Source: Muribaculaceae bacterium (GTDB lineage Bacteria > Bacteroidota > Bacteroidia > Bacteroidales > Muribaculaceae). From it: 64,000 nt of DNA. The position numbers were made by a program, and so were the translations under genes. Below are positions 26,415-35,907 of this stretch, one piece after another; position 1 is the stretch's first letter, and each line of letters begins with the position of its first letter. The notes beneath the pieces were generated by a model, which searched no databases, was not told where the DNA came from, and saw only the letters and a program-made list of their open reading frames with translations. The stretch covers positions 62,001 to 126,000 of the forward strand of contig JAFLTQ010000002.1 of assembly GCA_022510385.1 (NCBI GenBank), given 5' to 3'.

Positions 26415-28133
26415 TTAGCTGAACCAATAAAGCTGTGCAAGAGGAAGCTCTTTGGCCGGCGGAACATAGGCGTGGATGCCGTCTACAGTCACTGCGAATG
26501 TTTCCGGATCTACCTCGATAAACGGCATTGCTGTGTTGCGCACCATGTCTTGCTTGGTGAGTTGACGCACACCGTGTACAGGATACAAGGTTGATTCGAG
26601 TCCCAGTTTCTCTTTCAAGCCGGCTTCATATGAAGCTCTTGAAACAAACTGCAGACGTGTTGCGGCAGTTTCCTTGCCTGTGTAACCAAACATCGGACGC
26701 ATGATCTTGGGTTGTGGAGTCGGCAATGATGAGTTCGGGTCGCCCATGTTAGCCCAGTTTACGAGACCACCCTTAAGCACCATTTTCGGTTTGGTGCCGA
26801 AGAAGGCAGGTTCCCAAAGTACGAGGTCGGCCATCTTGCCCACTGCGATTGAACCAAGCACTTCGCTGATACCATAACAGATAGCCGGGTTGAGGGTGAT
26901 CTGAGCGAGGTAACGGAGCACACGGAAGTTGTCGTTGCTGTCGGAATCTTCAGGCAATTTGCCTCTCACTTGCTTCATATATGAAGCCATCTGGAATGTA
27001 CGCATGAAGGATTCACCAACACGGCCCATTGCCTGTGAGTCGGAAGATACCATTGAGATGATACCGAGATCGTGGAATACATTTTCAGCAGCCTGAGTTT
27101 CCGGACGTACACGGCTCTCGGCGAATGCTACGTCTGAAGGAATGGTCGGGTTGAGGTTGTGGCATACCATGATCATGTCAAACAACTCTGCCTGTGAGTT
27201 GATACCGAACGGAAGAGTCGGGTTGGTTGACGACGGGAGCACGTTGGGCAATGATGCCACCTTGATAAGGTCGGGAGCGTGACCTCCACCGGCTCCTTCT
27301 GTGTGATAGGTATGGATGGTGCGGCCATCGATAGCTGCGATAGAATCCTCTACATATCCGCTTTCATTCAATGTGTCGGTGTGAATGGCTACCTGGATGT
27401 CATATCTGTCGGCGCATGACATGGCTGTGCGGATAGCGGCGGGAGTGGTTCCCCAGTCTTCATGTATTTTAAGACCGCACGCTCCGTTTTCAAGTTGGTC
27501 GTTGATATTCTGCGCCACTGAGCAGTTTCCTTTGGCGAGAAGACCTATGTTGATGGGCATACCTTCGCAAGCCTTCAACATCTGGTGAAGATTCCAGCGA
27601 CCTGATGTAATGGTAGTACCGTTAGTTCCGTCCACAGGACCGATACCACCACCGATTAGTGTTGTGATACCGTTAGAAAGGCAATTGATAGCTTGTTGAG
27701 GTGAAACAAAGTGCACGTGGCCGTCGATACCGGCAGCAGTAAGGATAAGATGTTCGCCTGAAATAGCGTCGGTGGAAGGACCGGTGACAATCGTTGGAGT
27801 AACATTGTCCATCACATTCGGGTTACCTGCTTTTCCGATACCGGAAATTTTACCGTCTTTGATACCCACGTCAGCCTTAACAACTCCTAAAAGCGGGTCA
27901 AGGATGGTAACGTTGGTGATCACGAGGTCTACGCTGCCGGCATCAGAGGTGCACTCGTTGGCGAGACCCATACCGTCGCGAAGGGTTTTACCACCGCCAT
28001 ACACCACCTCGTCACCGAAATAACGGAGGTCTTTTTCGATTTCTACATAAAGGTCGGTATTGCCGAGCCTAATCTTATCGCCCACGGTTGGGCCGAAAAG
28101 ATTATTATATTCTTTTCTTGATATTGTTGCCAT
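26415..28133 (-). CDS. ureC: Urease alpha subunit
   Basis: UreC, 572 residues, is the catalytic subunit hydrolysing urea to ammonia and carbamate at a dinickel centre. Nickel ligands and catalytic residues are present: H139 and H141 in GHVHFV, the carbamylated K222 in CGLKIHEDWG, H251 and H277, and the aspartate in SSDSQAMGRVGE. The mobile flap reads MVCHNLNP: the flap Cys324 and catalytic His325 are kept, while the next residue is Asn rather than the His of the Klebsiella and Helicobacter enzymes. It is cytoplasmic. Released ammonia could serve nitrogen assimilation or acid resistance in the gut (inference). Confidence 0.98.
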   Translation of the reverse strand: MATISRKEYNNLFGPTVGDKIRLGNTDLYVEIEKDLRYFGDEVVYGGGKTLRDGMGLANECTSDAGSVDLVITNVTILDPLLGVVKADVGIKDGKISGIGKAGNPNVMDNVTPTIVTGPSTDAISGEHLILTAAGIDGHVHFVSPQQAINCLSNGITTLIGGGIGPVDGTNGTTITSGRWNLHQMLKACEGMPINIGLLAKGNCSVAQNINDQLENGACGLKIHEDWGTTPAAIRTAMSCADRYDIQVAIHTDTLNESGYVEDSIAAIDGRTIHTYHTEGAGGGHAPDLIKVASLPNVLPSSTNPTLPFGINSQAELFDMIMVCHNLNPTIPSDVAFAESRVRPETQAAENVFHDLGIISMVSSDSQAMGRVGESFMRTFQMASYMKQVRGKLPEDSDSNDNFRVLRYLAQITLNPAICYGISEVLGSIAVGKMADLVLWEPAFFGTKPKMVLKGGLVNWANMGDPNSSLPTPQPKIMRPMFGYTGKETAATRLQFVSRASYEAGLKEKLGLESTLYPVHGVRQLTKQDMVRNTAMPFIEVDPETFAVTVDGIHAYVPPAKELPLAQLYWFS

Positions 28134-28148
28134 AACTGTGAGTGATAT

Positions 28149-28685
28149 TTATTTTTCTGTTTGAGTATAACCTGCCTCGGCTTCGTCTTCGCTTACGCTC
28201 TTGAAGCCATATTCTTTAACCCTGCGGAGGGCTTCAATATGTTTGGGATAGAAGGTCGGTTTGTCTTCAAGGCCTGCATATCCGTTAACGAGGTCGTTGA
28301 AACCGATAACGCGAGTCTTTCCTCCGAATTGCACTAATTCCACTTCTTTCTCCTCACCCGGTTCGAAACGGATGGCAGTGGTGGCAGGAATATTGAGGTG
28401 ATAGCCGAAAGCTTTGGCACGGTCAAATTCCATATAGCGGTTCACTTCAAAGAAATGGAAGTGGGAACCTACTTGCACGGGACGGTCGCCGGTGTTATGA
28501 ACGGTTATTTTCACTGTGCGACGATAAGCGTTGTAAGTCACGTCTTCATCATTCAGGATAACTCCACCTACAGGTACATATTCTGAGGGAGTAAAACCCG
28601 GAGTATTGGGATATGCAATAGGCGGCTGACCCGGGAAAATGCCCTTGATGCCTGCATAGGTCTCGTCTGTATTGTTCTGAGCCAT
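28149..28685 (-). CDS. ureB: Urease beta subunit with extended ends
   Basis: UreB, 178 residues, is longer than the usual roughly 100-residue beta subunit. The core (about 36-140) has the family segments VPVGGVILNDEDVTYNAYR, VKITVHNTGDRPVQVGSHFHFFEVN and FDRAKAFGYHLNIPATTAIRFEPGE. The N-terminal extension (about 35 residues, Pro-rich) and an acidic C-terminal extension (about 35 residues) are extra. It has a structural role in the UreABC trimer. It lies between ureA and ureC with short gaps. Confidence 0.96.
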   Translation of the reverse strand: MAQNNTDETYAGIKGIFPGQPPIAYPNTPGFTPSEYVPVGGVILNDEDVTYNAYRRTVKITVHNTGDRPVQVGSHFHFFEVNRYMEFDRAKAFGYHLNIPATTAIRFEPGEEKEVELVQFGGKTRVIGFNDLVNGYAGLEDKPTFYPKHIEALRRVKEYGFKSVSEDEAEAGYTQTEK

Positions 28686-28720
28686 AATTTTTGTTTTTGT
28701 TAAGGTTATAAACTCCGGTT

Positions 28721-29023
28721 TTATTTAATCGGCTGGTGGATACTTACAAGACGGCTGCCATCTGTGAAAACGGCCTCCACTTGTAGCAATGAAATCATGT
28801 CGGCAACACCTTCCATCACTTGATCTTTTGTGAGCACGTTTGCTGCCTGGTGCATAACTTCTTCAACTGTTTTTCCTTCTCTTGCCATCTCAAGGGCGGC
28901 GCTGGTGATATATGCCACCGCCTCCGGATAGTTGAGCTTCAGACCCTTGTTGAGTCTGCGCTCTGCTATCAGTCCTACTGTCAGCAGAGTAAGCTTGTCT
29001 TGTTCTTTCGGTGTAAAATGCAT
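28721..29023 (-). CDS. ureA: Urease gamma subunit
   Basis: UreA, 100 residues, has the usual length. Family segments include [33 protein letters not shown] and [23 protein letters not shown]. It is the smallest subunit of urease and the first gene of the operon; a good promoter lies about 50 bases upstream. Confidence 0.98.
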   Translation of the reverse strand: MHFTPKEQDKLTLLTVGLIAERRLNKGLKLNYPEAVAYITSAALEMAREGKTVEEVMHQAANVLTKDQVMEGVADMISLLQVEAVFTDGSRLVSIHQPIK

Positions 29024-29071
29024 AACTCTTTGTTTATATTTGGTTTGGTTTATTTTATTAGTTTATTGTCC

Positions 29072-29105
29072 CAAATTTAATTTTTTTTATTAGATTTCCA
29101 ACAAA
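29072..29105 (-). promoter_or_regulatory. Urease operon promoter
   Basis: The -7 box TAAATTTG (29079-29072) is a full consensus match, and a TTG (29101-29099) lies exactly 19 bases upstream, with TTTG just before it. The transcript would start near 29065, giving a leader of about 40 bases before ureA. Confidence 0.7.
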
Positions 29106-29274
29106 AAAATATATCTTTTTTTCCTTTATCTATGCGGTTTTTTAACCTTGCAAATTATTATTTATATACTCAACCTCTAATAAAACTTTAATTTCACTTT
29201 TCTTTCCCCATATATATCATAAATTAAAACTGATTATGTTTCACAACATAATACAGAATGGGACCTTAAAATAT

Positions 29275-30519
29275 TTACTCCGATCTCATCATTGATTCTG
29301 CCGGCGATATTTTGCCAACAAACCTTGACGGTAAAACCAAAACCAAATATGCCGTCAACAAAACACCCCCGTTAAGAGCAAACACTATCCAACCCGGAAG
29401 ATAAACAGGCACAAAGTCGATATAATAGGCATCCGGGTCTAAAGGAATAAAGTGATAGCGGGATTGGCAATACAAGAAGAGACATATTAAGAAATCGCCT
29501 ATCAGGAGGCCTACAAAAGAAACTCTTATTGCCATAAAAATAAAGACTGACCTAATTTTCGATGCCGGAGCCCCCAACGCCCTCATGAGTCCTATGAATT
29601 TCTTACGCTCGAGGATGATTATCAACATTCCCGACACCAATGTGACGCTCCCCACAATCATCATCAAAATTATTATGACGATGACATTGGTGTCAAGTAG
29701 TCGCAGCCAACTGAAGAAACCAATCCCTTGCGACAAAACATTGTCGGTGCGATAAAATGATTCCGTTTCTCCATATGCTACTCCCCTGTTGATCTTTTCT
29801 TGAATTTCCAATGTATATTCCGGTATCTTATCAAAGTTGTCGGTATAGATCATGATATAGGTGCCGCTATTTTCAGGCAGATTTCCTAATCGCTCCACAA
29901 GTTTCATGTCACCGAAAATCATTATGTCGTCATACTGGTCAAAATGGGAATTGTAAATTCCCGCTATCTCCAGTCGTCTCACTCTGACATCATCGGAAAT
30001 AAAGTAAGTGTCTATCTTATCGCCGCTCTTTAGTTTTAGCTGATTGGCGGCGATTCGGCTGATAAGAATCTTGTTTGAGTCTTCATCGGAGTTATATTCC
30101 GGCACCTCTCCCTCCTCAAGATTCTTTCGGATATATTCCCTGGATGATGCTCCTTTCAACCCTCTTAAATAGCCACCCTTGAAATCCGTGGATGTCTTTA
30201 AAATGGCTGGTAAAGATGCCTGAGGATTGTATTCTGTGATATAAGGAGAGTTCTCAAAAAGATTTACTAAGAAGTTGTCAATCCTTATCAGGTTATCATC
30301 TTCTTCGGATGTGGGAACTCTAAAAAGGGTGATATGGCCGTTAAAACCCACCACCTTATCTCTAATCTCCTTTTTAAACCCTAAAACTATTGCAATTGAA
30401 GCGATCATAACAGCCACCGCAATTGCTATCGCTGCTATTGCCACAATAACCGCCGGAGACATTTTTCTACCGTCGACTCCTAAACTAAGACGCCTTGCTA
30501 AATAAAAGGGATAGTTCAT
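29275..30519 (-). CDS. ABC transporter permease, LolC/LolE family
   Basis: A 414-residue FtsX/MacB-type permease. A first membrane helix (about 21-46, SPAVIVAIAAIAIAVAVMIASIAIV) is followed by a periplasmic domain of about 220 residues and three C-terminal helices (about 275-300, 325-350 and 375-400) around the conserved LERKKFIGLMRALGAP loop. This is the topology of the lipoprotein-releasing permeases LolC and LolE, which with LolD move lipoproteins from the inner membrane. Only one permease is present here and no LolD is adjacent, so the exact system is uncertain. It diverges from glnS. Confidence 0.85.
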   Translation of the reverse strand: MNYPFYLARRLSLGVDGRKMSPAVIVAIAAIAIAVAVMIASIAIVLGFKKEIRDKVVGFNGHITLFRVPTSEEDDNLIRIDNFLVNLFENSPYITEYNPQASLPAILKTSTDFKGGYLRGLKGASSREYIRKNLEEGEVPEYNSDEDSNKILISRIAANQLKLKSGDKIDTYFISDDVRVRRLEIAGIYNSHFDQYDDIMIFGDMKLVERLGNLPENSGTYIMIYTDNFDKIPEYTLEIQEKINRGVAYGETESFYRTDNVLSQGIGFFSWLRLLDTNVIVIIILMMIVGSVTLVSGMLIIILERKKFIGLMRALGAPASKIRSVFIFMAIRVSFVGLLIGDFLICLFLYCQSRYHFIPLDPDAYYIDFVPVYLPGWIVFALNGGVLLTAYLVLVLPSRFVGKISPAESMMRSE

Positions 30520-30522
30520 TTT

Positions 30523-30553
30523 GCAAATTTAAGGAATAAAAAAGTTAACTTTG
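30523..30553 (+). promoter_or_regulatory. Probable glnS promoter
   Basis: TAACTTTG at 30546-30553 matches the -7 consensus, 19 bases before the glnS ATG. The nearest TTTTG ends at 30523, 22 bases upstream, slightly longer than ideal. Confidence 0.45.
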
Positions 30554-30572
30554 TAGAAAATTTTATTATCGT

Positions 30573-32279
30573 ATGGAAGAAAAACTTGTAATTAACGAAA
30601 TGGAAGAGACTTCAGGTCTTAATTTCGTCGAGCAAGAAATAAAGAAAGATCTCGAAGAGGGGAAGAACGGAGGCAGGCTTAACACCCGCTTCCCTCCCGA
30701 GCCAAACGGTTATCTTCACATTGGTCATGCTAAGGCGATTATCATGGATTTCGGGAGCGCCGAGAAATTCGGAGGCACTTGTAATCTACGTTTCGACGAC
30801 ACAAATCCTCAAAAGGAGGATACCGAATATGTCGAATCTATCATGCGCGACATCAAATGGCTTGGGTATGATTGGGAAGACAGGCTATACTACGCCAGCG
30901 ATTACTTCCCTCAGCTCTATGATTTTGCCATCAGGCTTATAAAGGAAGGAAAGGCTTATGTTGATGAGCAAACAAGCGAGCAGATTGCGGCCCAAAAAGG
31001 GACTCCGACAGAACCGGGAAAAAATTCTCCCTTCAGAGACCGCCCCATTGAAGAAAACCTCGATCTCTTTCAAAAGATGAACAATGGTGATTTTGAAGAG
31101 GGAAGCATGGTGCTCAGGGCTAAAATTGACATGGCTAACAGCAATATGCATTTCCGTGACCCCATTATTTATCGCATAATAAAGACACCCCACTGGCGAA
31201 CAGGAGATAAATGGAAAGTATATCCGATGTATGACTTCGCTCATGGCCAAAGTGATTTCTTTGAGGGAGTGACCCATTCCATCTGCACCCTGGAATTTGT
31301 GCCCCACCGTCCCTTATATGAGTATTTTGTAAAAGAGCTTGCAGATGAATCTTATTGTCCCCGTCAGATTGAGTTCAACCGTCTTAACCTGACTTATACG
31401 GTGATGAGCAAACGCAAGCTGTTGCAGCTCGTTAAAGAGGGACTCGTGAGAGGTTGGGACGATCCCCGCATGCCAACACTTTGCGGCCTTAGAAGAAGAG
31501 GTTACACCCCCTCTGCCATCAAGGATTTCGTAAATAGAATCGGTTACACTAAATATGAGGCTCTAAATCATATTGAACTTTTGGAACACTCTGTCAGAGA
31601 AGACCTCAACAAGAGTGCTACCCGGGTGAGCGCGGTTGTTAATCCTGTTAAACTCATAATAACAAACTATCCGGAAGATAAGACTGAAATGATGGAGATG
31701 GATAATAATCCGGAGAACCCCATTGAAGGAAAGCATGAAATGCCTTTCAGCCGTGAGTTATGGATTGAAAGGGATGATTTTATGGAGAATCCTCCTAAGA
31801 AATTTTTCCGTCTTTCTCCTGACAAGGAGGTCAGATTAAAAGGAGCTTATATTATCAAATGCACCGGTTTGAAAAAGAATGATGCCGGAGAAATCGAAGA
31901 GATTTATGCTGAATATGATCCGGAAACAAGGAGCGGGTTGCCCGGCAGCGACAGAAAAGTGAAGGGCACTCTCCATTGGGTCTCAGTGCCTACTGCTGTA
32001 AATGTCGAAGTAAGGGATTATGACCGTCTTTTCTCTGTGGAGAATCCTTCTGCCGAAGAGGGAGATTTTCGTGATTTACTTAATCCCGACTCTTTGATCA
32101 TCAGGGAGAATGTTAAACTCGAACCATGGGGTGCTGAAAAAGCTCAGGTAGGAGATCACTTCCAATTCACTCGACTCGGTTATTACACTGTCGATCCTGA
32201 TTCAAAACCGGATCATCTCGTGTTCAACAAGACAATCGGTTTGAAAGACACCTGGGCAAAGGAGATGAAAAAGATCTGA
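30573..32279 (+). CDS. glnS: Glutaminyl-tRNA synthetase
   Basis: GlnRS, 568 residues, charges tRNA-Gln in the cytoplasm. The class I HIGH motif is in RFPPEPNGYLHIGHAKAI (about 39-56), and the KMSKS-type motif reads VMSKRKL (about 276-282). DDTNPQKED and FEFVPHRPLYE-like segments (here CTLEFVPHRPLYE) are characteristic of GlnRS rather than GluRS. The C-terminal half is the anticodon-binding pair of beta barrels. The 25-residue N-terminal extension lacks the long domain of some GlnRS proteins. A terminator follows. Confidence 0.97.
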   Translation: MEEKLVINEMEETSGLNFVEQEIKKDLEEGKNGGRLNTRFPPEPNGYLHIGHAKAIIMDFGSAEKFGGTCNLRFDDTNPQKEDTEYVESIMRDIKWLGYDWEDRLYYASDYFPQLYDFAIRLIKEGKAYVDEQTSEQIAAQKGTPTEPGKNSPFRDRPIEENLDLFQKMNNGDFEEGSMVLRAKIDMANSNMHFRDPIIYRIIKTPHWRTGDKWKVYPMYDFAHGQSDFFEGVTHSICTLEFVPHRPLYEYFVKELADESYCPRQIEFNRLNLTYTVMSKRKLLQLVKEGLVRGWDDPRMPTLCGLRRRGYTPSAIKDFVNRIGYTKYEALNHIELLEHSVREDLNKSATRVSAVVNPVKLIITNYPEDKTEMMEMDNNPENPIEGKHEMPFSRELWIERDDFMENPPKKFFRLSPDKEVRLKGAYIIKCTGLKKNDAGEIEEIYAEYDPETRSGLPGSDRKVKGTLHWVSVPTAVNVEVRDYDRLFSVENPSAEEGDFRDLLNPDSLIIRENVKLEPWGAEKAQVGDHFQFTRLGYYTVDPDSKPDHLVFNKTIGLKDTWAKEMKKI

Positions 32280-32305
32280 CAATACCTTATTCCATACAAA
32301 AAAAG

Positions 32306-32335
32306 GAGGATGGGCGTTAAGCTCATCCTCTTTCT
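32306..32335. terminator. Bidirectional terminator between glnS and the DUF5723 gene
   Basis: A 10-base-pair stem with one G-T pair (32306-32315 with 32321-32330) is preceded by A-run and followed by TTTCTATT, so it can serve glnS on the plus strand and the barrel gene on the minus strand. Confidence 0.75.
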
Positions 32336-32364
32336 ATTATTATCTTTCGGATTATATTTTCCTG

Positions 32365-33711
32365 TCAGAATGGGAAGTTCATACCGAAGTTGAAATTCAT
32401 ATTGGAATTGAGTGGAACATATTGTTTCGACAACTTGCCCGGCACCCTGTCCATTCCAAGGAAGATATTAAACCCTTTGCCGCTTGTGACATTCAACATC
32501 CATCCGAAACCGACACCAAATGTTCCTGCCACAAGATTTGCACTTGCTGATACATACTTCACAGGCATTACATTGGCTGAAATACGGAACTCTGTCCAGG
32601 TGTAACCTCCTCCCATTCGCGTGGTGTTGAGAAGTCCGAAAGTAAGGGGTCTGTAATATGGAAGTTCATATTCAACGCCCACATTCATTGTGGCTCCCTG
32701 CATGGAGGAACGCTTGTAGTTCCCTTCAACAGGACGAAGCTGATAAAGAGCTGCAAGATCATCTTTCATTTCATCAAAGGCATCATTATCGCCATTCACC
32801 TGGAATGTATACTTATCCGTATGGAAGAACTGCTCTCCGTTTGTTGAGGCTTTTTGAGAATCAGTCCATGCGATTCCACCAAGATCCATGAAAGCCAATG
32901 AGAAATTGAAATCCCTCCATTTATAGGTGGCTCCAAAATCTATGGCTGCTCCATATCCATTGGGTACGCTGAAATTATCAGTTTTAATACCGGAAACATA
33001 TTCCCATCCTGTGTTGTCGTTTCTGTCTGTCTCCCATTTCAGACCCTTACCTGAAACATAGATATCTCCCTCGCTCACGATATTCCAAGAATCGCGACCC
33101 AATTGCAGATTTGCTTTCTTAAACTTTCCGTAGACATTGGCCATACCTACAAGGAATTTAAAAGTTGCTCCGACTCTCAAACCGGGCACTTGTTTGATAT
33201 CTCTTGAATGGTTGAGTGCGATTTCTGCATAGGCATTAGCTGAAACCATGAAATTCTTGATATCGTAAGTTTCATTTGCAATCCCTTCGCGGAGCATGTT
33301 TAGGAGTGATCCGGGCGCTCCAACTTGTGTATTGGCCACAGCACTGATGGAGATAGTGTTGTAACCGCCCCATGCTTTGAATCCTCCATTGAGAATATTT
33401 TCTCTAACATTGAACCCAATCCTGTTGTTGCTGCCGAATTTCTTCACATTGGTGAGTCCGGGATTGGTGAAAAGGACTGTCTTGCCATTTAAATTATAAA
33501 GCAGTTTCGACATGTGGAGGGTTCCTTCGGTTTCAATCGAAAGATTTCCAAGTCCCGGGAAACCAACAAAATTATAGTCGTTGCCCATTGCCGGGTTCAA
33601 TTGGAAACGATAGAGGTAATTATCCAGGAAATAGCCTGAATATGTGTTGGTCTGTGCGTTGGTTGTTAAAACGCCCAAAAGTGCAAGTGCTCCAAATATA
33701 TATTTTTTCAT
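32365..33711 (-). CDS. DUF5723 outer-membrane protein
   Basis: A 448-residue exported protein (signal peptide MKKYIFGALALLGVLTTNAQ). It follows the DUF5723 pattern, with FQLNPAMGN near residue 37, then alternating aromatic/polar strands suggesting a beta-barrel, and an aromatic last residue (FPF). The function of the family is unknown; an outer-membrane location is inferred from the strand pattern and C-terminal Phe. It lies 12 bases downstream of a large lipoprotein gene and is probably co-transcribed with it. Confidence 0.82.
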   Translation of the reverse strand: MKKYIFGALALLGVLTTNAQTNTYSGYFLDNYLYRFQLNPAMGNDYNFVGFPGLGNLSIETEGTLHMSKLLYNLNGKTVLFTNPGLTNVKKFGSNNRIGFNVRENILNGGFKAWGGYNTISISAVANTQVGAPGSLLNMLREGIANETYDIKNFMVSANAYAEIALNHSRDIKQVPGLRVGATFKFLVGMANVYGKFKKANLQLGRDSWNIVSEGDIYVSGKGLKWETDRNDNTGWEYVSGIKTDNFSVPNGYGAAIDFGATYKWRDFNFSLAFMDLGGIAWTDSQKASTNGEQFFHTDKYTFQVNGDNDAFDEMKDDLAALYQLRPVEGNYKRSSMQGATMNVGVEYELPYYRPLTFGLLNTTRMGGGYTWTEFRISANVMPVKYVSASANLVAGTFGVGFGWMLNVTSGKGFNIFLGMDRVPGKLSKQYVPLNSNMNFNFGMNFPF

Positions 33712-33723
33712 ACCTATTTTTCT

Positions 33724-35331
33724 TTAATCGTCGTTTCCAAATTTTGTGACATACTCTCCCGTGACTGTTGCGCTGATATTATCGAGCTTCAAATATTGTG
33801 AAGGTGTCAAGGATTGGCCCGTCATATCATCTACTGTTACAATGAATTCAATACCATCTAAACCATTGAATTTTTTTAAGAACTCAATTTTAAATGGTGA
33901 ATTATTGGCATTAGCCGGTACGGTGGCTGAAGACTCGGCAAGACGGTTGCCCGCTTTATCCAATGGATATAGAGTAAGATTTACAGCAAAAGGAAGGTTG
34001 GTTGTGACATTTGCACTAACAACGAATTTTGACACCTCAACATCCTCCATGTCGTCTCCGAAGAAATCATCCTCAATCTTTGAGTAAATGATTCTTGAGC
34101 CGGCACCAAATGCAAGGGGACTAAAGAATGAATAATTACCTGCCAAGGTCTTGTCAACCCCTAATTCAAGGTTATCCACTGTACCCTGCAAACGTGTTTC
34201 TTCCAATGAGAAGGATATGCTTTCCGGAAGTCCATCTCCTGAAAGAATATTTCTTAACTCCGGCACCGGCTGGGTTTCTGCTCCCGGGTAGTCGCCATAA
34301 AGACCTAAATTATTGATATCAGGAGCCAGCACCATTGCAGACTGGAAAGGATCGATGTTAATGAAAATTTCTGAAGCATCATTACCTCGGGGAGAGATCA
34401 GCAATGAAAATTTATAGTTTGCTCCATTCATTTCGCTGAAATTTAGATAGATCTGCGGATTCTCTATCACAAGATTCGTATCCCCCTCGGTTAGAAAATC
34501 AGGCAAACCATCTAAAGAAATTGGATCTATTTCCGGAGCCTCGACTTCATAATCTACCGAACCGGTAACTACATTTGCTGTGAATGAACTCATACTAAAT
34601 TTGAGGGTAAGATCTGAAGCGCCTGCCACTTTGGCACTTTTAATACCGATATTCCCTCCTATGTTCAGATATCTTACACCTGCTTCATTTGTTTTCGGTG
34701 TCAATACCGGATCAAAATTCATCTCTGTGATATATACCGGAGACTCCAATTCTCCATTTTTAATAGTGACCGGGATTACCCCTCCGGTAAAGGTTGTGCC
34801 ATTATATTTGGCAACAAATGTTTCCGGGATTTGCAATTGAACATCTGTTAACACAGCAGTTGCCGGAGATACTGAAAGATTGAGAACCAAAGGATTCTCT
34901 TCTTCCAAACCGAAATAATCTAATGACATCAGTGACTCATGTACATCATTTATTAAATAGGAGAACTCGGCTGTAACATTATTGATATTTCCACTCGAAA
35001 CCGGGAATTTTTTTTCGGGAATTGTAAATTCACTATTCGCCCTAAGAACAGGGATATAAACCGGATCAGCACTGAAAAATCCGCTCTGCTCTATTGCGTA
35101 GTACTGACCATCCGGACCGGAAACAACTTTTATGATGTTGTCCTCATCATCAATGTCCAGAACGTCATCAAGAGTGATCTGATCAAGCTTTACAGGCACT
35201 GTCAGGTCGTTAAGTTTTATAGCTGTCGTCGTGTCGATATCGCTGAGGTCATATTTGTCGTCGATACAACCCGTGCAGAAAAGCAATCCACCCGTCAAAA
35301 GGGTCTGAATTAATACTTTACTTCTCTTCAT
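33724..35331 (-). CDS. Large lipoprotein, unknown; partner of the DUF5723 gene
   Basis: A 535-residue lipoprotein: signal MKRSKVLIQTLLTGGLLF and lipobox CTGC at residue 22, followed by IDDKYDLSDIDTTT, whose acidic residues fit the surface-export signal of Bacteroidetes lipoproteins. The remainder is rich in short beta strands and Asn/Thr, without a catalytic motif. I do not recognise a named domain. The tight link with the DUF5723 barrel suggests that the two form an outer-membrane pair (inference). Confidence 0.75.
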   Translation of the reverse strand: MKRSKVLIQTLLTGGLLFCTGCIDDKYDLSDIDTTTAIKLNDLTVPVKLDQITLDDVLDIDDEDNIIKVVSGPDGQYYAIEQSGFFSADPVYIPVLRANSEFTIPEKKFPVSSGNINNVTAEFSYLINDVHESLMSLDYFGLEEENPLVLNLSVSPATAVLTDVQLQIPETFVAKYNGTTFTGGVIPVTIKNGELESPVYITEMNFDPVLTPKTNEAGVRYLNIGGNIGIKSAKVAGASDLTLKFSMSSFTANVVTGSVDYEVEAPEIDPISLDGLPDFLTEGDTNLVIENPQIYLNFSEMNGANYKFSLLISPRGNDASEIFINIDPFQSAMVLAPDINNLGLYGDYPGAETQPVPELRNILSGDGLPESISFSLEETRLQGTVDNLELGVDKTLAGNYSFFSPLAFGAGSRIIYSKIEDDFFGDDMEDVEVSKFVVSANVTTNLPFAVNLTLYPLDKAGNRLAESSATVPANANNSPFKIEFLKKFNGLDGIEFIVTVDDMTGQSLTPSQYLKLDNISATVTGEYVTKFGNDD

Positions 35332-35452
35332 ATTTCATCTGTAATTTTAAGATTTTCCAATTAAATATAAAACCACCTTAAAGTTTTTCACACTATAAGG
35401 CGGCATTAAACCGGTTAAAACGCTAAAAATCTTAACATTTTAAAAAATTTTG

Positions 35453-35851
35453 TGGAGGTGGAGGGGGTTGAACCCTCGTCCAATCACGGACCCAATAAGC
35501 TTTCTACATGCTTAGCCATCGATTTGATTTTTGAAGATTGACAGGCTCGCGGCTACCAATCAATCCCTTAGCCTATTGATTTCGGATCATGCCCTAGGCT
35601 TACATTCTCCTATTTCCGAATTTCTTAGCACCACCTTATCCAAACGTCTCGGAACCGGGCAATGGGGTGATGTCTCGTCAACGCCACATTGACGCTGATA
35701 AAGCTAACTTACTGTGCTTCGGTTAGGCAGCGAGAGCGTAATTGTTATTTTCGCCAATTATTGGTCGATGTGTCGGTATTATAGAGTTTACACATCAAGA
35801 CTCTGCATGCTTACTCACCGTTTCTACGTGCTGTCAAATCCAGTCACCCCC
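35453..35851 (-). ncRNA. ssrA: Transfer-messenger RNA
   Basis: The 5' end (GGGGGTG at 35851-35845, followed by ACTGGATTTGACAGC) pairs with CACCTCC near 35454-35460 to form a seven-base-pair acceptor stem. A T-arm with GGGTTCAA lies near the 3' end. The tag frame (35755-35723) reads GENNNYALAA-stop. tmRNA rescues stalled ribosomes and marks the unfinished protein for proteolysis. The CCA is not encoded. Length (399) and promoter fit the Bacteroidetes form. Confidence 0.95.
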
Positions 35852-35864
35852 GGTTTTCGGTAGG

Positions 35865-35895
35865 CAAATTTAAATCTTTTAACTGAATTTTCAAA
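35865..35895 (-). promoter_or_regulatory. tmRNA promoter
   Basis: TTTG (35895-35892), then exactly 19 bases, then TAAATTTG (35872-35865): a complete match to the Bacteroidetes consensus, 14 bases before the mature 5' end. Confidence 0.88.
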
Positions 35896-35907
35896 AAATT
35901 AATACCT

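Noticed and set aside
30524..30531. TAAATTTG on the minus strand just before the LolC/E-like gene, suggesting a leaderless message
   Set aside because: No -33 box at a suitable distance, and it overlaps the glnS promoter region; too weak to report as a promoter.
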